Positions 26,731 to 35,721 of a stretch of 64,000 nt of DNA are shown piece by piece. This stretch comes from Taibaiella sp. KBW10. Its GTDB lineage: Bacteria > Bacteroidota > Bacteroidia > Chitinophagales > Chitinophagaceae. Each line of letters begins with the position of its first letter. Position 1 is the first letter of the stretch. Under the pieces are notes generated by a model. The model saw nothing but the letters and a program-made list of their open reading frames with translations. It did no database searches and was not told the origin of the DNA. The translations under genes and the position numbers were made by a program. The stretch is from assembly GCF_003852495.1 (NCBI RefSeq), contig NZ_QAJI01000004.1, positions 4,124-68,123 of the forward strand. Direction: 5' to 3'.

Positions 26731-26770
26731 TAAATGAAGCCGCGCCTGAAAGGCGCGGCTTCATTTATTA
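26730..26770. terminator. Strong bidirectional terminator
   Basis: A perfect 18-bp stem (ATAAATGAAGCCGCGCCT / its complement, 26751-26768) with a GAA loop overlaps the osmC stop codon. It sits between osmC and the convergent DPP-IV gene. Confidence 0.9.
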
Positions 26771-26782
26771 TTTTGTGTTTAT

Positions 26783-28975
26783 TTATAAATTTTTCAACAA
26801 ATAGGCTGTCATCTTTTTGTACAGATTATAACGTGTATAACCGCCATAAATACCATGATTCTTATTGGTATAATAAAACGCCTCGAAATCTTTATTGGCA
26901 TTCACCAGGGCATTGGACATTTCCGTAGCATTTTGAAGATGTACATTGTCATCGGCCGTACCGTGAATTAAAAGGTAGTTTCCTTTCAGGTTTTTCGCCA
27001 TACTCAAAGGGGCATTGTCGTCGTAGCCTTTTTCATTTTCTTTCGGGGTGCGCATATAGCGTTCGGTATAGATATTGTCATAATAACGCCAATTCGTAAC
27101 CGGTGCTACTGCAATCGCCATCTTAAATACTTCCGGTGCTTTTAACAGGCAGGTCGTGCTCATAAAACCACCATAACTCCAACCCCAAATACCGATACGT
27201 GCTGCATCTACATAGGATTGTTGCGCCAGGTATTTTGCGACTGCGATCTGGTCTTCACTTTCATATTTTCCTAATTGCAGGTAGGTCTTCTTTTTGAAGG
27301 CTTCTCCTCTGCCACCCGTACCCGTACCATCTGCCACTACAACGATATAGCCTTTCTGAGCCAATAACTGATGCCACCAGAAATTGTCCATAGGGAAGTG
27401 GTTGATTACTTGCTGTGAACCGGGACCGGAATACTGGTACATCAACACCGGGTATTTTTTTGAGGCATCAAAATTTGCCGGCTTGATCATATAAGCATTT
27501 AAACTTATGCCTTCTGCATTAGGTATGGTCATAAAATCCACTTTGCCCAGTTGATACTCCGCTAGTGTTTTTTGCAGTTTGTTATTGTCTTCCAATACGC
27601 GTACCGTTTTTCCTTTATGATTAATCAAGGTGAAAATCGGTACCTGATTTGCTGTATGGTATTTGTCTACGAAATACTTAAATCCATTACATACCGTTAC
27701 ATCATGCGAACCTGTATAAAGTGATAATACTTTACCATTTTTACCATTAAGGTCTACCACATTAAAAGTATTATTGATGGTTTGATCCGTAGCGGTATAA
27801 TAAATTTTATTGCCCGACAGGTCTACGCCCAATAGCTCTTTTACTTCATTAGTTCCGGTGGTGATTGGTATCAGTTGTTTGGTATGCCAGTTCCATTTAT
27901 AGAGTTGGTTATACCCGCTCTTTTCAGAATTAAATATAAAAGACTGGTTGTCGTTCAGGAAAGTCAGGTTATCGTTAATCTCTAAATAATATTGGTTTGA
28001 TTCATTGTATATAACACTGCTCTGTCCTGTTTGGGCATTGGTCAACAAGAGGTCCAGTTGGTTTTGCAAACGGTTTAGCCGGTAGATACACAATTCATCA
28101 TCCTTATTGCTCCATTTGATGCGGGGAATATATTGATCACTTTCCGTACCCAGGTCTGCGGCAACGGTGTTCCTGCTTTGCAGTGCATAGGTATGAATAC
28201 TTACCAGGGAATTTGCTTCACCGGCTTTTGGGTATTTATAGGTATAGTTTCTGGGATAATCCTTTCCTTCATAATAAGGAATTGTGTATTCTTTTACCCG
28301 GCTTTCGTCGAAGGTATAATAAGCTATGTAATTGCCTTTTGGCGACCATTGGTAGGCCTGTGTAAATTCAAATTCCTCTTCATATACCCAATCACAATTT
28401 CCGTTGATGATTTTGTTTTGAGCACCGGAAGTCGTTACCGTCACGAGTTGTCCGGTAGCAAGGTCTTTATAGAAAATATTATTATTTTTCACAAAAGCTA
28501 CTTTAGTGCCGTCCGGTGAGAAGGAAGCGTGCAGTACCTTTTCGGCATCTAATTGCTGCAGGCTTTTTGTCGCGATATCAAAGATATACACCTTGTATAA
28601 TACAGAACGTCTGTAGATATTTTCGGCGTCGGTTCGTAACAATAATTTTTTTTCATCTGCACTAAAGGAAAAATCAGCGGCCTCAATAGCAGTGCCTTCA
28701 AAGGTGTTGTTCTTCTTGTCAAAGATGATGCGCAATGGCTTATTGCTTTTCAGGTCATACACGGCGATGTCGCCATTCGTTTCCTGTTTTACATAACTGC
28801 TGCCATTATTCAGCACATTGAATCCCGGAACCGAAGCGGCACGGAACGTACCTTTCAGCGAGATATCTTCCAGGGTAATCTCTTTTTGCGCAGAAGCGGT
28901 ACTGTTGAGTGATAAGGTACAAACGAAAAAGCAAATCATTGCTTTGCAAAAATGTGCGATACTTCTTTGGGTCAT
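26783..28975 (-). CDS. Dipeptidyl peptidase IV (S9 family)
   Basis: 730 residues with a signal peptide (residues 1-29, MICFFVCTLSLNSTASAQ). The N-terminal part is a DPP-IV beta-propeller with the double-Glu motif NCDWVYEEEFEF near residue 195, which anchors the substrate amino terminus. The C-terminal alpha/beta-hydrolase has the catalytic triad Ser600 in GWSYGGF, Asp675/676 in GTADDNVH and His707 in NHGIYGG. It removes X-Pro or X-Ala dipeptides from peptides in the periplasm. Monocistronic, with a terminator right after the stop. Confidence 0.95.
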   Translation of the reverse strand: MTQRSIAHFCKAMICFFVCTLSLNSTASAQKEITLEDISLKGTFRAASVPGFNVLNNGSSYVKQETNGDIAVYDLKSNKPLRIIFDKKNNTFEGTAIEAADFSFSADEKKLLLRTDAENIYRRSVLYKVYIFDIATKSLQQLDAEKVLHASFSPDGTKVAFVKNNNIFYKDLATGQLVTVTTSGAQNKIINGNCDWVYEEEFEFTQAYQWSPKGNYIAYYTFDESRVKEYTIPYYEGKDYPRNYTYKYPKAGEANSLVSIHTYALQSRNTVAADLGTESDQYIPRIKWSNKDDELCIYRLNRLQNQLDLLLTNAQTGQSSVIYNESNQYYLEINDNLTFLNDNQSFIFNSEKSGYNQLYKWNWHTKQLIPITTGTNEVKELLGVDLSGNKIYYTATDQTINNTFNVVDLNGKNGKVLSLYTGSHDVTVCNGFKYFVDKYHTANQVPIFTLINHKGKTVRVLEDNNKLQKTLAEYQLGKVDFMTIPNAEGISLNAYMIKPANFDASKKYPVLMYQYSGPGSQQVINHFPMDNFWWHQLLAQKGYIVVVADGTGTGGRGEAFKKKTYLQLGKYESEDQIAVAKYLAQQSYVDAARIGIWGWSYGGFMSTTCLLKAPEVFKMAIAVAPVTNWRYYDNIYTERYMRTPKENEKGYDDNAPLSMAKNLKGNYLLIHGTADDNVHLQNATEMSNALVNANKDFEAFYYTNKNHGIYGGYTRYNLYKKMTAYLLKNL

Positions 28976-28986
28976 AAAAAATAGGA

Positions 28987-29601
28987 TTATATCGTTTCTT
29001 CTTTTGATTTAGGTTCGCTAAGCCCGCCGGTCACGCCTCCGCTTACGGCAAACTTCATGGCCTCTGCGGCATTCATGCCTTGTACGGTTTTTATATTGCC
29101 GGCATCGGTAATGATGACCCAGCCTGAAATAGCGTAAGAGTGGGGGAGGTATACCGATACCTTATCCTCCAGTGCTACAAAATTCATATCGGGTTGTGTC
29201 AGGAAGCCAATACGCCAGATCTCGGGATCGGATTGTGTTTTGACCCAAACAGGATTGTTGAATTTCTTTTTATCCCCTACAAAGGATACCATTACCTCCT
29301 TGATAGCGGTATAAATAAATTTAATCCCGGGCGTGTTTTCCATGATATGGCTGAACAGGTCGACTAAAAAACGACCCACAAAAAACCGGGTGCCTAAAAT
29401 GCCGATCAGGATGGTCACCACGATGATCAGTACAAATACCAGACCAGGCATCTCCTGCGATAAACTCGGGATCAGATTGTCAATACTCGTAAATACATAC
29501 CAAATGACCGCTACCGTAACACTAATAGGCCCTAAGATGACCAAGCCTTGTAAAAAGGCTTTTAATAAGTATTTGCCGATATTTTTATTAGGTTCCGACA
29601 T
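28987..29601 (-). CDS. DUF502 family membrane protein
   Basis: 204 residues with two transmembrane segments, near residues 12-32 and 50-72 (LVFVLIIVVTILIGILGTRF). DUF502 features follow: PGIKFIYTAIKEV around residue 90, then GFLTQPD and VSVYLPHSYAISGWVIIT. Plant relatives (LCV-like, CONTINUOUS VASCULAR RING) are membrane proteins; the bacterial role is unknown. It starts 9 nt after the ytxJ stop and is followed closely by the DPP-IV gene, all leftward. Confidence 0.9.
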   Translation of the reverse strand: MSEPNKNIGKYLLKAFLQGLVILGPISVTVAVIWYVFTSIDNLIPSLSQEMPGLVFVLIIVVTILIGILGTRFFVGRFLVDLFSHIMENTPGIKFIYTAIKEVMVSFVGDKKKFNNPVWVKTQSDPEIWRIGFLTQPDMNFVALEDKVSVYLPHSYAISGWVIITDAGNIKTVQGMNAAEAMKFAVSGGVTGGLSEPKSKEETI

Positions 29602-29610
29602 AGGTGTTTT

Positions 29611-29934
29611 TTAACCGTTTTGTAATTGCTCCAGTACCTTCGGTGTTTTAATACGCCAATGTGATTCATGATATACACATGCTCCATTGGCAATGATCAA
29701 AACCTGTGGCGATTGATGGGTTACACCATAACGACGTGCAATTTCATCAGAAATATTCCGGTGGGCCAAGAGGTCCAGATAATAGGCATCCACAGAACCC
29801 TTGTTGAGTTCTTCCTCTGCATCCGCACTGATATTACACTGTGTGCTGTGCTTAAAGATCAGCTGTGGCTGCGTTTTTGATTGTTCCTCTATCAGATCCA
29901 GTTCCTGAATATTCGTCAGCGGTTTCCAGTTCAT
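29611..29934 (-). CDS. ytxJ: YtxJ-like monothiol redox protein
   Basis: 107 residues, thioredoxin-like. It has the family motif LIFKHSTQCNISADAEEEL (residues ~26-44), where a single Cys replaces the CxxC of thioredoxins, and later HQSPQVLIIANGACVYHESHWRI with the cis-Pro region. YtxJ is assigned to the bacillithiol system, where it may remove bacillithiol from proteins. It begins 5 nt after the rimO stop and precedes DUF502 by 9 nt, forming a tight leftward operon rimO-ytxJ-DUF502. Confidence 0.9.
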   Translation of the reverse strand: MNWKPLTNIQELDLIEEQSKTQPQLIFKHSTQCNISADAEEELNKGSVDAYYLDLLAHRNISDEIARRYGVTHQSPQVLIIANGACVYHESHWRIKTPKVLEQLQNG

Positions 29935-29939
29935 AAAAC

Positions 29940-31247
29940 TTAAATTAATTCAGCTTCTAAATCGTAATCGTAGGCTTTGGTAATGCGTACTTTTACAAAA
30001 TCTCCAATAGGCAAGTCTTCGTCTGTATTAATGATTACTTCATTGTCTACCTCTACACTGTCAAATTCGGTACGGGCAATATAACGGCCTGCTTCTATTT
30101 TATCGATCAGCACATTCAGTTCTTTGCCGATAAAGTCCTGGTTTTTGGTATAAGAGATTTCCTGCTGCACTTCCATGATCTCCTGTGCGCGGCGTTCTTT
30201 TTCTTCGCTGCTTAAGGTATCTTCGAGTTCGTATGCCGTTGTATTTTCTTCATGTGAATAAGTGAAAATGCCGACACGCTCAAATTGCATTTCTTCTAAA
30301 AATGCCTTCATTTCTTCCACATCTTCTAAAGTCTCGCCCGGAAATCCGGTGATCATCGTAGTACGAATCGCGATGCCTGGTACCGCTTCACGGATATTAT
30401 GAATCAGCTCTACCATTTCTTTTTTAGTGATCTGGCGTTTCATCGCTTTCAGCATCTTATCGCTGCAATGTTGTAACGGAATATCTAAATAATTACAAAT
30501 GTTGTCATACTTTTTCACTACCTCCAGTATTTCCAATGGAAATTTAGTGGGATAGGCATAGTGCAAGCGAATCCACTTCAGGCCTTCGACCTGTGCTAAT
30601 TGCTCCAGCAACTCGGATAAGGCACGCTTTTTGTACAGGTCAAGACCATAATAAGTCAATTCCTGTGCAATCAGCATCACTTCCTTCACCCCGTTTTTAA
30701 CCAGGTGTTTCGCCTCCGTAATAATCTCTTCGATTGGTTTGGAAATATGCGTTCCCCTCATCAGCGGGATGGCACAAAACGAACAGGTTCTGTTACAACC
30801 TTCGGAGATCTTTAGATAAGCATAGTGCTTTGGCGTGCTGAGCAAACGCTCGCCCAGTAGCTCTTTCTTAAAATCAGCTTCCAGTTCTTTTAAAATGAAG
30901 GGAAGTTCCAGCGTACCGAACCAGGCATCTACCTCGGGTATTTCTTTAGCCAGGTCCTGGCGGTACCGTTCGCTAAGGCAGCCGGTCACCAGTACTTTAT
31001 CCAGTTTTCCTTCTTCTTTTAAAGCGACCTGTTCCAAAATGGTATTGACAGACTCTTCTTTAGCTTTGTCAATAAAGCCACAGGTGTTTACCACTACGAT
31101 ATTATGATCCATCTTTTCATTTTCATGAATCACATTAATGTCATTGGCCTTGAGCTGGCCACTCAATACTTCACTGTCTACCAGGTTCTTCGAACAACCC
31201 AGGGTAATGATGTTTACTTTATTCTGTTTAAGCGTTTTGCTTTTCAT
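29940..31247 (-). CDS. rimO: Ribosomal protein S12 methylthiotransferase
   Basis: 435 residues. This radical-SAM enzyme adds a methylthio group to an aspartate of ribosomal protein S12. Domains: N-terminal UPF0004 with TLGCSKNLVDSEVLSGQL (residues ~16-33) and NTCGFIDKAKEESV near 54, a radical-SAM CxxxCxxC in SEGCNRTCSFCAIPLMRG near residue 149, and a C-terminal TRAM domain. NTCGFI and the IPLMRG context favour RimO over MiaB. A -7 box lies just upstream. Confidence 0.95.
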   Translation of the reverse strand: MKSKTLKQNKVNIITLGCSKNLVDSEVLSGQLKANDINVIHENEKMDHNIVVVNTCGFIDKAKEESVNTILEQVALKEEGKLDKVLVTGCLSERYRQDLAKEIPEVDAWFGTLELPFILKELEADFKKELLGERLLSTPKHYAYLKISEGCNRTCSFCAIPLMRGTHISKPIEEIITEAKHLVKNGVKEVMLIAQELTYYGLDLYKKRALSELLEQLAQVEGLKWIRLHYAYPTKFPLEILEVVKKYDNICNYLDIPLQHCSDKMLKAMKRQITKKEMVELIHNIREAVPGIAIRTTMITGFPGETLEDVEEMKAFLEEMQFERVGIFTYSHEENTTAYELEDTLSSEEKERRAQEIMEVQQEISYTKNQDFIGKELNVLIDKIEAGRYIARTEFDSVEVDNEVIINTDEDLPIGDFVKVRITKAYDYDLEAELI

Positions 31248-31267
31248 TTGTACTATTGTTCAGCCTG

Positions 31268-31275
31268 CAAAGGTA
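31268..31275 (-). promoter_or_regulatory. -7 box of rimO operon (TACCTTTG)
   Basis: An exact TAnnTTTG on the minus strand lies 20 nt before the rimO ATG. No well-placed -33 TTG was seen. Confidence 0.45.
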
Positions 31276-31323
31276 CAATATTATCCTTAACACTATTTAT
31301 AGTGAAAATATGAGTATAATGCT

Positions 31324-31331
31324 TATTTTTG
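31324..31331 (+). promoter_or_regulatory. -7 box of ahcY (TATTTTTG)
   Basis: An exact TAnnTTTG lies 36 nt before the ahcY ATG, divergent from the rimO box. The -33 element is not recognisable. Confidence 0.45.
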
Positions 31332-31367
31332 CCAAAATTTTAAAACAAATAAATACAATATATCATT

Positions 31368-32696
31368 ATGAGTGTTGCATCTAAAACGCATATAGATTTT
31401 ACATTGCCTTACAAAGTAGCCGATATCTCTTTGGCAGAATGGGGTAGAAAAGAAATTAAACTGGCCGAAGCAGAAATGCCCGGTTTGATGAGCCTTAGAG
31501 TGGAATATGGCGCCAGCCAGCCTTTAAAAGGTGCGCGTATTGCCGGTTGTCTGCACATGACCATCCAAACAGCTGTGTTAATCGAAACCCTGACTGCTTT
31601 AGGAGCTGAAGTACGTTGGAGTTCTTGTAACATTTTCTCTACACAAGACCACGCTGCTGCTGCAATCGCCGCTACAGGTGTTCCGGTATTTGCCTGGAAA
31701 GGAGAAACATTGGAAGAAGCAGACTGGTGTATTGAACAAACATTATTTTTCGGTAGCGAAGACCGTCCTTTGAATATGATCCTGGATGATGGTGGTGATT
31801 TAACCAATATCGTGCTGGATAAATATCCGGAACTGGTTGCCGCTATTAAAGGTTTATCTGAAGAGACCACAACAGGTGTACACCGTTTATATGAAAGAAT
31901 GGCTAATGGTACCTTACCAATGCCGGCAATCAATGTAAATGACTCCGTAACCAAATCCAAATTTGATAACAAATACGGTTGTAAAGAATCTTTGGTAGAT
32001 GCTATTCGTCGTGCTACAGATATCATGATGGCAGGTAAAGTAGCTGTAGTAGCCGGTTATGGCGATGTGGGTAAAGGTTCTGCAGAATCCTTAAGAGGTG
32101 CAGGCGCCCGCGTTATTGTTACTGAGATTGATCCAATCTGTGCCCTACAAGCGGCAATGGATGGTTTTGAAGTTGCCAGAATGGAGAAAGCAGTTAAAGA
32201 AGCTGATATCCTGGTGACCACTACCGGTTGTCGCGACATTATTACGGAAAAAGAATTCCGTGCGATGAAAGATAAAGCAATCGTTTGTAATATCGGCCAC
32301 TTCGATATCGAAATCGATATGGAATGGTTAAACAACACATACGGACAAACAAAAGATACCATCAAACCTCAGGTAGATATGTATACTATCGACGGTAAAG
32401 ATGTAATCGTACTGGCAGAAGGTCGTTTGGTAAACTTAGGTTGTGCTACAGGTCACCCATCATTTGTAATGAGTAACTCTTTCACTAACCAAACATTAGC
32501 TCAGTTGGAGTTGTGGACGAATACCGCCGCATACGAAAACAAAGTATATGTATTGCCTAAACAACTGGATGAGAAAGTAGCCCGTTTGCACCTGTCTAAA
32601 ATTGGTGTGGAACTGGATATCCTTAGCGATGCACAGGCTAGCTATTTAGGTCTTCCAAAAGAAGGTCCATACAAGCCGGAACACTACAGATATTAA
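31368..32696 (+). CDS. ahcY: Adenosylhomocysteinase
   Basis: 442 residues. It hydrolyses S-adenosylhomocysteine to adenosine and homocysteine, using a tightly bound NAD. Motifs: [16 protein letters not shown] near residue 60, [23 protein letters not shown] near 89-111, DDGGDLTN near 140, the NAD fold [20 protein letters not shown] near 226-245, and the C-terminal [10 protein letters not shown] in which Lys and Tyr complete the NAD site. Codon use is very regular, as in a highly expressed gene. It completes the methyl cycle with the metH/metF operon but has its own promoter; no riboswitch was seen upstream. Confidence 0.97.
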   Translation: MSVASKTHIDFTLPYKVADISLAEWGRKEIKLAEAEMPGLMSLRVEYGASQPLKGARIAGCLHMTIQTAVLIETLTALGAEVRWSSCNIFSTQDHAAAAIAATGVPVFAWKGETLEEADWCIEQTLFFGSEDRPLNMILDDGGDLTNIVLDKYPELVAAIKGLSEETTTGVHRLYERMANGTLPMPAINVNDSVTKSKFDNKYGCKESLVDAIRRATDIMMAGKVAVVAGYGDVGKGSAESLRGAGARVIVTEIDPICALQAAMDGFEVARMEKAVKEADILVTTTGCRDIITEKEFRAMKDKAIVCNIGHFDIEIDMEWLNNTYGQTKDTIKPQVDMYTIDGKDVIVLAEGRLVNLGCATGHPSFVMSNSFTNQTLAQLELWTNTAAYENKVYVLPKQLDEKVARLHLSKIGVELDILSDAQASYLGLPKEGPYKPEHYRY

Positions 32697-32725
32697 ATTT
32701 TTATATTGCTCCGCTTTGGAGTGCT

Positions 32726-32785
32726 GATATTATACCATCTTTCTTGTTGGCAGCAGCGGAGGGGTGGTGTAATATTGTTTTTTTT
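32726..32785 (+). terminator. ahcY terminator with possible pseudoknot
   Basis: GATATTATACCATC (32726-32739) pairs with GGTGGTGTAATATT (32763-32776; three G-U pairs) and is followed by GTTTTTTTTT. The 23-nt loop contains AGCGGAG (32755-32761), which is complementary to CTCCGCT upstream (32709-32715), so an H-type pseudoknot or an alternative hairpin is possible. Confidence 0.6.
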
Positions 32786-32811
32786 ACCATGATTTATTAT
32801 TTATATTTGTA

Positions 32812-32819
32812 TATACACA
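32812..32819 (+). promoter_or_regulatory. -7 box (TATATTTG) of DUF4251 gene
   Basis: An exact TAnnTTTG lies 15 nt before the ATG at 32835, after the ahcY terminator. It gives the gene its own start of transcription. Confidence 0.45.
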
Positions 32820-32834
32820 ATAAATCCTGATATT

Positions 32835-33353
32835 ATGAAGTACTTAATAACCCTAATGATCGTTTGCGGCGTATTGACCGCCCAGGCGCGGGAACCTAGA
32901 AGTGTAATATCCAAAGGTTCTCAGAGTTTAGTTGTTCATGCGGTAAATAATCATCTGTTTACTTTCAAGGCGCTTGTAGTGCAACCGTCTGAGGATGTTA
33001 ATAGTTTATTGCGTGGAATGTACCCGAATGTTGAAAATATAGTACAGCTTACCGGTAACCAGTATGCGATAAAGATAGCGCCCGGAAAACTGGAGGTTTA
33101 CCTTCCCTATTTTGGAAGTGCATACAGCCCTGTTTCAGGAACTAACGATGCCGGATTCAAGTTTACGTCTACTCAATATGAGTATAGTACGAATATGAAG
33201 AATGCCAGGAATGGATATGATATCCAGATCAAGCCTTTGGATCATAAAGACATTAACCGTATCAATATTACCGTTTTTGAAAATGGCCGTGCAACAGTAC
33301 GTATTTCCAGCAATAATCGTAGTGCAATTAGCTATCAGGGGGTGTTAAGATAA
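32835..33353 (+). CDS. DUF4251 secreted protein
   Basis: 172 residues with an N-terminal signal peptide (residues 1-18, LITLMIVCGVLTAQA). The mature part shows the DUF4251 pattern: VYLPYFGSAY near residue 97, FKFTSTQYEYST near 116, YDIQIKPLDHKD, then a C-terminal FENGRATVRISSNNRSAISYQGVL. This family is Bacteroidota-specific, small, beta-rich and periplasmic or surface-located, with no known function. The protein ends right after the domain. Confidence 0.85.
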   Translation: MKYLITLMIVCGVLTAQAREPRSVISKGSQSLVVHAVNNHLFTFKALVVQPSEDVNSLLRGMYPNVENIVQLTGNQYAIKIAPGKLEVYLPYFGSAYSPVSGTNDAGFKFTSTQYEYSTNMKNARNGYDIQIKPLDHKDINRINITVFENGRATVRISSNNRSAISYQGVLR

Positions 33354-33413
33354 ATACACACTTACGAAAACCGGTTTCATATATTCCGGTATCTATAGCA
33401 GATAACAACTATA

Positions 33414-34118
33414 ATGGGACAAAAGAAATTAATAAGATTTAATGAAATAAAGACATTCGATAATGTATTGGAATTTCCTCAAGACGTGCAGGGGAAATGG
33501 CATACGTTTTTTAAGAATGATCATCCAATTACCTTAGAATTGGCCTGTGGGAAAGGAGAATATGCGGTGGGTCTGGGTAAACTATACCCTGAAAGAAATT
33601 TTATCGGTATCGATATTAAGGGAAACCGCATCTGGCGTGGTGCCAAGACCGCCCTGGAAAACGGAATGGAAAATGTAGGCTTTATCAGATCCCATATTGA
33701 TAAAATAACCGATTACTTCGCAGCAGAAGAGATCAGCGAGATTTGGATCACCTTTCCCGATCCGCAACTCAAAGGGGCAAGAATGAAAAAACGCCTTACC
33801 TATCCTCGTTTCTTAAAATTGTACCAACAGATTGTTACACCCGGTGCAACCATCAATCTGAAAACAGATAGCCCCGACTTATACCAGTTTACCAAAGCCG
33901 TTATCGAGCTGTATGAGCTGGAAGTATTGGTCGATGATGATGATATTTATACCAAAGGAGCAGTATCTCCGGAATTGAGCATTAAGACCCATTATGAAGG
34001 GCTTGATATTGCGGGAAGTAACCGAATCCACTACCTGAAATTTAAGATTAATAAAGATTTACCGGTAGAAAAAGAGGCGATTTTAAAACAAATGTTTGTG
34101 CATCAGGAAGAAGCCTGA
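33414..34118 (+). CDS. trmB: tRNA (guanine46-N7)-methyltransferase
   Basis: 234 residues. It methylates N7 of G46 in the tRNA variable loop using SAM. Motifs: LELACGKGEYAVGLG near residue 41 (SAM site), RNFIGIDIKGNRIWRG near 60-75, SEIWITFPDPQLKGARMKKRLTYPRFL near 104-130 (the TFPDPQ and catalytic region), and the ending KFKINKDLPVEKEA. It is followed by a DUF5522 gene after 40 nt and then an SGNH hydrolase, all rightward. Confidence 0.95.
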   Translation: MGQKKLIRFNEIKTFDNVLEFPQDVQGKWHTFFKNDHPITLELACGKGEYAVGLGKLYPERNFIGIDIKGNRIWRGAKTALENGMENVGFIRSHIDKITDYFAAEEISEIWITFPDPQLKGARMKKRLTYPRFLKLYQQIVTPGATINLKTDSPDLYQFTKAVIELYELEVLVDDDDIYTKGAVSPELSIKTHYEGLDIAGSNRIHYLKFKINKDLPVEKEAILKQMFVHQEEA

Positions 34119-34158
34119 TCCTATTGGTTTTAATCTTTAAATTGGCTATTGTATTATC

Positions 34159-34344
34159 ATGTTGCAGGAAGGAGTCGATTTCTATTTTAATGAACAGGGT
34201 TTAATGGTATTGACCGCAGCGTATCATCTCAAAAGAGGGAAATGTTGCGGAAATGGCTGTTTGCATTGTCCTTATGATTACGAGCGGGTACAAGAACCCA
34301 GAAGGACAGAACTGCTTCAATTACGGGCACAAAAAAAATCTTAA
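34159..34344 (+). CDS. DUF5522 small Cys-rich protein
   Basis: 61 residues. It matches the DUF5522 pattern: YFNEQGLMVLTAAYHLKRG followed by the cysteine cluster CCGNGCLHCPYDY. The CCxxxCxxCPY arrangement suggests a bound metal, possibly zinc or an iron-sulphur cluster; this is inference. Function unknown. It lies between trmB and an SGNH hydrolase, 8 nt before the latter. Confidence 0.85.
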   Translation: MLQEGVDFYFNEQGLMVLTAAYHLKRGKCCGNGCLHCPYDYERVQEPRRTELLQLRAQKKS

Positions 34345-34352
34345 TATTCTTT

Positions 34353-34958
34353 ATGCAGACTTATTTAGCCTTAGGCGATTCTTATACAATTGGAGAAGGT
34401 GTGGAAACTGCCGGCAATTTCCCTAATCAATTAGTTCAAATACTGAAAGAGCAATACCAGCTGGCTTTTGCGGCACCGGAAATCATTGCGGTTACCGGAT
34501 GGACGACCGATGAGTTACTGGACGGTATTGCCGCGCGTAACCTGGAGCAAACCTTTGATCTGGTCACCTTATTAATCGGTGTGAATAACCAATACCGCGG
34601 TAGGGATCTCGATAATTATACACTAGAGTTTACCCGTCTTTTAGAACAAGCTATTGCTTTTGCCAAGGGGGATAAACAAAAAGTTTGTGTGGTTTCTATT
34701 CCAGATTGGGGACATACCCCTTTTGCAGTGGAGAAAGGTGTTGATACCCCAAAAGTAACTCGCGAAATCGCGGCGTTCAATGCTTGCCAAAAAGCAATTG
34801 CGCTGCAATACGGCGTCACTTTTGTAGACATTACGGGTTTGACCGACCAGTATAAAGATGAAGGAGCTTACCTCGTTGAGGATCAGTTACATTACAGTAG
34901 TAACATGTATGCGCTCTGGGCAGCTAAGATTGCTGCAGAGATGCACCATAATCTGTAA
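34353..34958 (+). CDS. SGNH/GDSL hydrolase
   Basis: 201 residues without a signal peptide, so probably cytoplasmic. Block I is LALGDSYTIGEGV with the nucleophile Ser near residue 8. Block III is LIGVNNQYRGRDL near residue 75, and the C-terminal block V is DQLHYSSNMYALWA with the Asp-x-x-His pair. The enzyme should be an esterase or lipase-like hydrolase; the substrate is unknown. It starts 8 nt after the DUF5522 gene. Confidence 0.9.
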   Translation: MQTYLALGDSYTIGEGVETAGNFPNQLVQILKEQYQLAFAAPEIIAVTGWTTDELLDGIAARNLEQTFDLVTLLIGVNNQYRGRDLDNYTLEFTRLLEQAIAFAKGDKQKVCVVSIPDWGHTPFAVEKGVDTPKVTREIAAFNACQKAIALQYGVTFVDITGLTDQYKDEGAYLVEDQLHYSSNMYALWAAKIAAEMHHNL

Positions 34959-35019
34959 CCTACCTTAGGCGAATAGATCATCTATCAGGCCATTTTATCA
35001 TAATGAAAATCTTGTAAGA

Positions 35020-35721
35020 ATGATGCTTAATTATGCTTCCTTATATCGGGGATTCTTTCTCCTGTTAGGTAGTATAACGGTATTAACGGGTAATCAAAAA
35101 ACGATCGCTCAGATACCACTGGTCCTACAGGATACTACCCTGCAGCAAGGGGCTTCCTTTAATTACTGTATGGATGCCGGATGGCAGCACATGGATAGTG
35201 CTTTAATATTGGATGATTTTTTCTCAGATACCGTCGATATTGGATTTGCCTTTTCGTTTTTTGGAAATTCCTACACGCAATGCGCCCTCTCGGGTAATGT
35301 ATTTTTAAGTTTTAACCTGAGCAACACGGATAATGTAAGCCCTTTTGCCTGGAGCAATACGAACACTATATTTCATAATGCTATATTTCCCGCTTTTCTG
35401 GATGCAAATATGAATACTTCCGGCAGTGTGAAATACCAGACACAAGGTGCATCCGGCTCCCGTATATTCATTGCCGAATGGTGCGGTGTGCCTAAGTATG
35501 GCATTCCATGTGCCGGTGAAAAAGTGACCACCCAGATCGTTTTACATGAAGGAACGAATAGAATTGAACTCAATACCTTGTCTTTTCCCGGTTCGGTAAC
35601 GTGCCCAACCACCAATGCCAATGGTAAAGGAATACAGGGATTGATCAATAGTAACAATACCGCATCCGTTTTACACCAGGGCGTGGTATTGCCGATATGT
35701 GGGGTAATACCGGGGCGGTAA
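35020..35721 (+). CDS. N-terminal part of a frameshifted T9SS cargo protein
   Basis: 233 residues in this frame, with a signal peptide (residues ~1-31, LLLGSITVLTGNQKTIAQ) and a domain typical of Bacteroidota secreted proteins (IGFAFSFFGNSYTQCALSGNVFLSF, then IFIAEWCGVP and GTNRIELNTL). It ends abruptly in PICGVIPGR after HQGVVL. The next reading frame, overlapping by 25 nt, continues with WGNTGAVNDAVLY and a complete C-terminus, so this is half of a broken gene. One inserted base near 35690-35697 would restore a single 416-residue protein. Confidence 0.7.
   Translation: MMLNYASLYRGFFLLLGSITVLTGNQKTIAQIPLVLQDTTLQQGASFNYCMDAGWQHMDSALILDDFFSDTVDIGFAFSFFGNSYTQCALSGNVFLSFNLSNTDNVSPFAWSNTNTIFHNAIFPAFLDANMNTSGSVKYQTQGASGSRIFIAEWCGVPKYGIPCAGEKVTTQIVLHEGTNRIELNTLSFPGSVTCPTTNANGKGIQGLINSNNTASVLHQGVVLPICGVIPGR

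Noticed and set aside
31332-31367. SAH riboswitch upstream of ahcY
   Set aside because: The 36-nt leader is too short and lacks the SAH-switch core. The structured element is at the 3' end instead.
35690-35721. Programmed -1/+1 frameshift in the T9SS gene
   Set aside because: No slippery heptamer or stimulatory stem was visible at the junction. An indel is simpler.
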